64,000 nucleotides of DNA from Nevskia sp. (GTDB taxonomy: Bacteria > Pseudomonadota > Gammaproteobacteria > Nevskiales > Nevskiaceae), in NCBI GenBank assembly GCA_019689635.1, contig JADGHB010000003.1, forward strand, positions 1-64,000, in the 5' to 3' direction. The translations under genes and the position numbers were made by a program. The notes beneath the pieces are model-generated. The model was not told the DNA's origin. It did no database searches and saw nothing but the letters and a program-made list of their open reading frames with translations. Below are positions 60,902 to 64,000 of the stretch, in pieces; position 1 is the first letter of the stretch, and each line of letters starts with the position of its first letter.

Positions 60902-61483
60902 ATGGCCAAACACATCCTCATCCTGCAGGCTCACCCCGATCCCGCCGCTGGCCATTTCGGCCACGCGCTGGCGCAAGCCTATGCCGAGGGCGCCCGTGCG
61001 GCGGGACACGAGGTGCAAACCCTCGAGATCGCGCGACTGGATTTCCCCTGGCTCAAGACCCGGCAGGAGTTCGAGAACGGCGCGCCCCCGGAGGCCATCG
61101 CCCGGGCGCAGGACGCGATCCGTCAGGCCGGGCATCTGCTGATCGTCTTTCCGCTGTGGCTCGGCACCGTGCCGGCGTTGTCGAAAGCTTTCCTCGAACA
61201 GACGCTGCGGCCGGGCTATGCCTTCACTCCGACCCCCATCGGCGGCATGAAGAAGCTGCTCAAGGGCAGGACCGCGCGCATCGTGGTGACGATGGGCATG
61301 CCGGCCGTTTTCTACCGCTGGTATTTCGGCGCCCATGGCGTGCGCTGGCTGCAGCGCAGCGTGCTCGGTTTCTGCGGCATTCGCACGACCGGCGTCAGCT
61401 TGATCGGCGGGGTGGAAGGCCGCGCGCGGCGGCGCGAACGCTGGCTCGCGCAACTGCGCGAACTCGGCCGCCGCGCGGTCTAG
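60902..61483 (+). CDS. Flavodoxin-fold NAD(P)H reductase (NQO family)
   Basis: A 193-residue FMN/FAD-binding reductase of the NAD(P)H dehydrogenase (quinone)/KefF-MdaB group. ILILQAHPDPAAGHFGHALA is the flavin phosphate loop; VFPLWLGTVPALSKAFLEQTL is typical. It could reduce quinones or act as an accessory to the SQR operon. 63 bases after the TolC gene, so it may have its own promoter. Confidence 0.82.
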   Translation: MAKHILILQAHPDPAAGHFGHALAQAYAEGARAAGHEVQTLEIARLDFPWLKTRQEFENGAPPEAIARAQDAIRQAGHLLIVFPLWLGTVPALSKAFLEQTLRPGYAFTPTPIGGMKKLLKGRTARIVVTMGMPAVFYRWYFGAHGVRWLQRSVLGFCGIRTTGVSLIGGVEGRARRRERWLAQLRELGRRAV

Positions 61484-61501
61484 CCCGCGAACGCGCAGGC
61501 G

Positions 61502-63301
61502 ATGACGGCCAGAACACACAAGACCCGCAGCGCGGCGCAAGCGCCGAACTCCGCGCCGGCCAGACCGGCGCGCAGGGTGCGCAATGCCGACATCGCGGCG
61601 GTGTTCGAGGAGATCGCCGACATCCTCGACATCCAGGATGAAAATCCCTTCCGCGTGCGCGCCTACCGCAACGCCGCGCGCGTGGTCGGCGGCTACGGCT
61701 GCGACCTCGGCGCGCTGCTCGCCCAAGGCCAGCCGCTGCCCAAGCTGCCGAACATCGGCGCGGACCTCGCCGCCAAGATCGACGAGATCGCGCGCACCGG
61801 CACCTGCGAGCTGCTCGAACGGCTGCGCAAGAAGGTGCCGCGCGGCATCACGGCGCTGCTCAAGGTCCCGGGGCTCGGGCCCAAGCGCGTGGGTTTCCTC
61901 TATCGCAACCTCGGCATCAAGAGCGCCGCGCAACTGCTCGAGGCGGCGCGCGGCGGCCGCATCCGCGGACATCCGGGATTCAGCGAGAAGCTGGAGCAGA
62001 AGCTGCTCGAAGGCGCGCAGGTCGAGCTGGAACGCGGCGGGCACATGCTCATCGCCCGCGCCGCAGACATCGCCGAGCGCCTGATCGACGCGCTCAAGCG
62101 CGCGCCGGGCGTGAAGCAAGTCGTCGCCGCCGGCAGCTTCCGCCGCATGCGCGAGACCGTGGGCGACCTCGACCTGCTCGCCGTCGCCACGGACGCCAGG
62201 GCCGTGACGGAGCGCTTCGTGCATTACGAGGACGTGGAAGAAATCCTGGCGCAGGGCGAGACGCGCTGCAGCGTGCGCCTGCGCTCCGGCCTGCAGGTCG
62301 ATCTGCGCGTGGTGGACGAGGACGCCGCGGGCAGCGCGCTGCAGTATTTCACCGGCAGTAAGGCGCACGGCATCGCGCTGCGCCGCCGCGCCCAGCAGGG
62401 CGGCTTGAAGCTCAACGAATACGGCTTGTTCCGCGGCAAGCGTCGCGTCGCCGGCGCCACCGAGGAATCGGTCTATCGCGCGCTCGGCCTGCCGTGGATC
62501 CCGCCCGAGCTGCGCGAGGACCGCGGCGAGATCGAGGCGGCGGCGGCCGGCCGCCTGCCCAAGCTGATCGAGCTTGCCGACCTCAAGGGCGATCTGCACG
62601 CGCACACCGACGCCAGCGACGGCCACAGCGGCCTCGCGGAAATGGCCGCGGCCGCGCGCGCGGCCGGGCTCGAGTACCTCGCCATCACCGAGCACTCGCC
62701 GCACCTGAGCGTGGCGCACGGCCTCGACGCCGACCGCCTGCTGCGCCATGCCGAGACCATCGACCGGCTCAACGAAACGCTGCGCGGCATCACGCTGCTC
62801 AAGGGCGTGGAAGTGGACATCCTCGAGGACGGCCGGCTCGACCTGCCGGACGATGTGCTCGCCCGGCTGGACCTGGTGGTCGGCGCCGTGCACAGCGCCT
62901 TCGAGCTGCCGCGCGCCCGACAGACCCGCCGCATCCTGCGCGCGCTGGAACATCCCTGTTTCACGATCCTCGCGCATCCCGGCGGACGCTTGCTCGGCGA
63001 GCGCCCGGCGATGGACCTGGACATGGCCGCGGTCATCGCGGCCGCCAAAGCGCGCGGCTGCTTCCTCGAACTCAACGCCCAGCCGCAGCGCCTGGACCTG
63101 AGCGACGAGCACTGCCGCATGGCCAAGGAGCAGGGCGTGCCGATCGCCATCGACAGCGATGCCCATGGCACCGCGCACTTCGCCCACCTGCGCTTCGGCA
63201 TCGGCCAGGCGCGCCGCGGCTGGCTGGAAGCCGCCGACGTGATCAATACCCTGCCGTTGAAAAAACTGCGGCCGCGATTGCGCGCCTGCTTCCGGCGCTA
63301 G
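61502..63301 (+). CDS. polX: DNA polymerase X family protein (PolX)
   Basis: A 599-residue repair polymerase. Helix-hairpin-helix and polymerase-beta-like domains (residues 25-330) carry GSFRRMRETVGDLDLLAV with the catalytic Asp pair. A C-terminal PHP domain (about 360-595) has DLHAHTDASDG, EHSPHL, LAHPGGR and DSDAHG metal ligands for 3'-5' exonuclease and AP-endonuclease activity. A short basic disordered N-terminus precedes. Starts 18 bases after the reductase gene. Confidence 0.93.
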   Translation: MTARTHKTRSAAQAPNSAPARPARRVRNADIAAVFEEIADILDIQDENPFRVRAYRNAARVVGGYGCDLGALLAQGQPLPKLPNIGADLAAKIDEIARTGTCELLERLRKKVPRGITALLKVPGLGPKRVGFLYRNLGIKSAAQLLEAARGGRIRGHPGFSEKLEQKLLEGAQVELERGGHMLIARAADIAERLIDALKRAPGVKQVVAAGSFRRMRETVGDLDLLAVATDARAVTERFVHYEDVEEILAQGETRCSVRLRSGLQVDLRVVDEDAAGSALQYFTGSKAHGIALRRRAQQGGLKLNEYGLFRGKRRVAGATEESVYRALGLPWIPPELREDRGEIEAAAAGRLPKLIELADLKGDLHAHTDASDGHSGLAEMAAAARAAGLEYLAITEHSPHLSVAHGLDADRLLRHAETIDRLNETLRGITLLKGVEVDILEDGRLDLPDDVLARLDLVVGAVHSAFELPRARQTRRILRALEHPCFTILAHPGGRLLGERPAMDLDMAAVIAAAKARGCFLELNAQPQRLDLSDEHCRMAKEQGVPIAIDSDAHGTAHFAHLRFGIGQARRGWLEAADVINTLPLKKLRPRLRACFRR

Positions 63302-63305
63302 CCGA

Positions 63306-64000
<695 letters not shown>

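Overview
The window is high-GC proteobacterial chromosome, dense with genes on both strands. I read it as a gammaproteobacterium. Signs are the ygfB-pepP pair, the apbC-dcd pair next to metG, ferredoxin and nth, an AdrA-type MASE2-GGDEF protein, a YjbE/F/H outer-membrane polysaccharide set, and REP-like GTAGGAG...GCCCC palindromes of the kind common in Xanthomonadales and pseudomonads. A hopanoid locus and a sulfide:quinone oxidoreductase are also present. I do not name a genus.

Layout. 1-600: end of an insertion sequence that cut off a DUF5615 toxin, whose DUF433 antitoxin survives. 720-13000: exopolysaccharide export locus (Wzc-like tyrosine autokinase, ManC, ManB/AlgC, Wza, Wzb, YjbH, YjbE, YjbF). 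It is interleaved with toxin-antitoxin genes: a decayed HepT/MntA pair and an intact BrnTA. 13109-18219: RlmKL, MazEF, an exported phosphoesterase and an intact MntA-HepT pair. 18312-18498: a MITE-like element, one end of which recurs at the nth stop codon. 18536-29000: housekeeping and scattered genes (dcd, apbC, metG, ferredoxin, nth, S10 peptidase, ACT protein, HAD hydrolase, PAP2 protein, diguanylate cyclase). 29016-45600: oxidoreductase, DUF2937, galE, DUF3667, pepP, ygfB, argA, bioA, fdxA, addB, addA, ispA, apt. 45572-50978: a membrane protein, then squalene synthase, squalene-hopene cyclase, HpnG and HpnA. 51062-51138: tRNA-Met, followed by a candidate small RNA with C-rich loops. 51750-61483: a divergent sulfide-response locus. 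61502-64000: DNA polymerase X and the 3' part of nadE.

Two items stand out. First, around 57170 a BigR/SqrR-type ArsR regulator, with cysteines at positions 41 and 107, faces a sulfide:quinone oxidoreductase across a near-consensus promoter overlapped by a dyad. The regulator's arm carries a DUF442 phosphatase-like protein, a DUF2892 membrane protein, a membrane fusion lipoprotein and an RND pump. The SQR arm carries TrxC, OsmC, a TolC-family channel and a flavodoxin-fold reductase. Together the arms encode a full tripartite efflux pump apparently tied to reactive-sulfur sensing. Second, downstream of tRNA-Met there is a stand-alone promoter, three hairpins and a strong terminator with no gene after it. 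The loops and linker are C-rich and complementary to Shine-Dalgarno sequences, which is the design of a translation-repressing small RNA.
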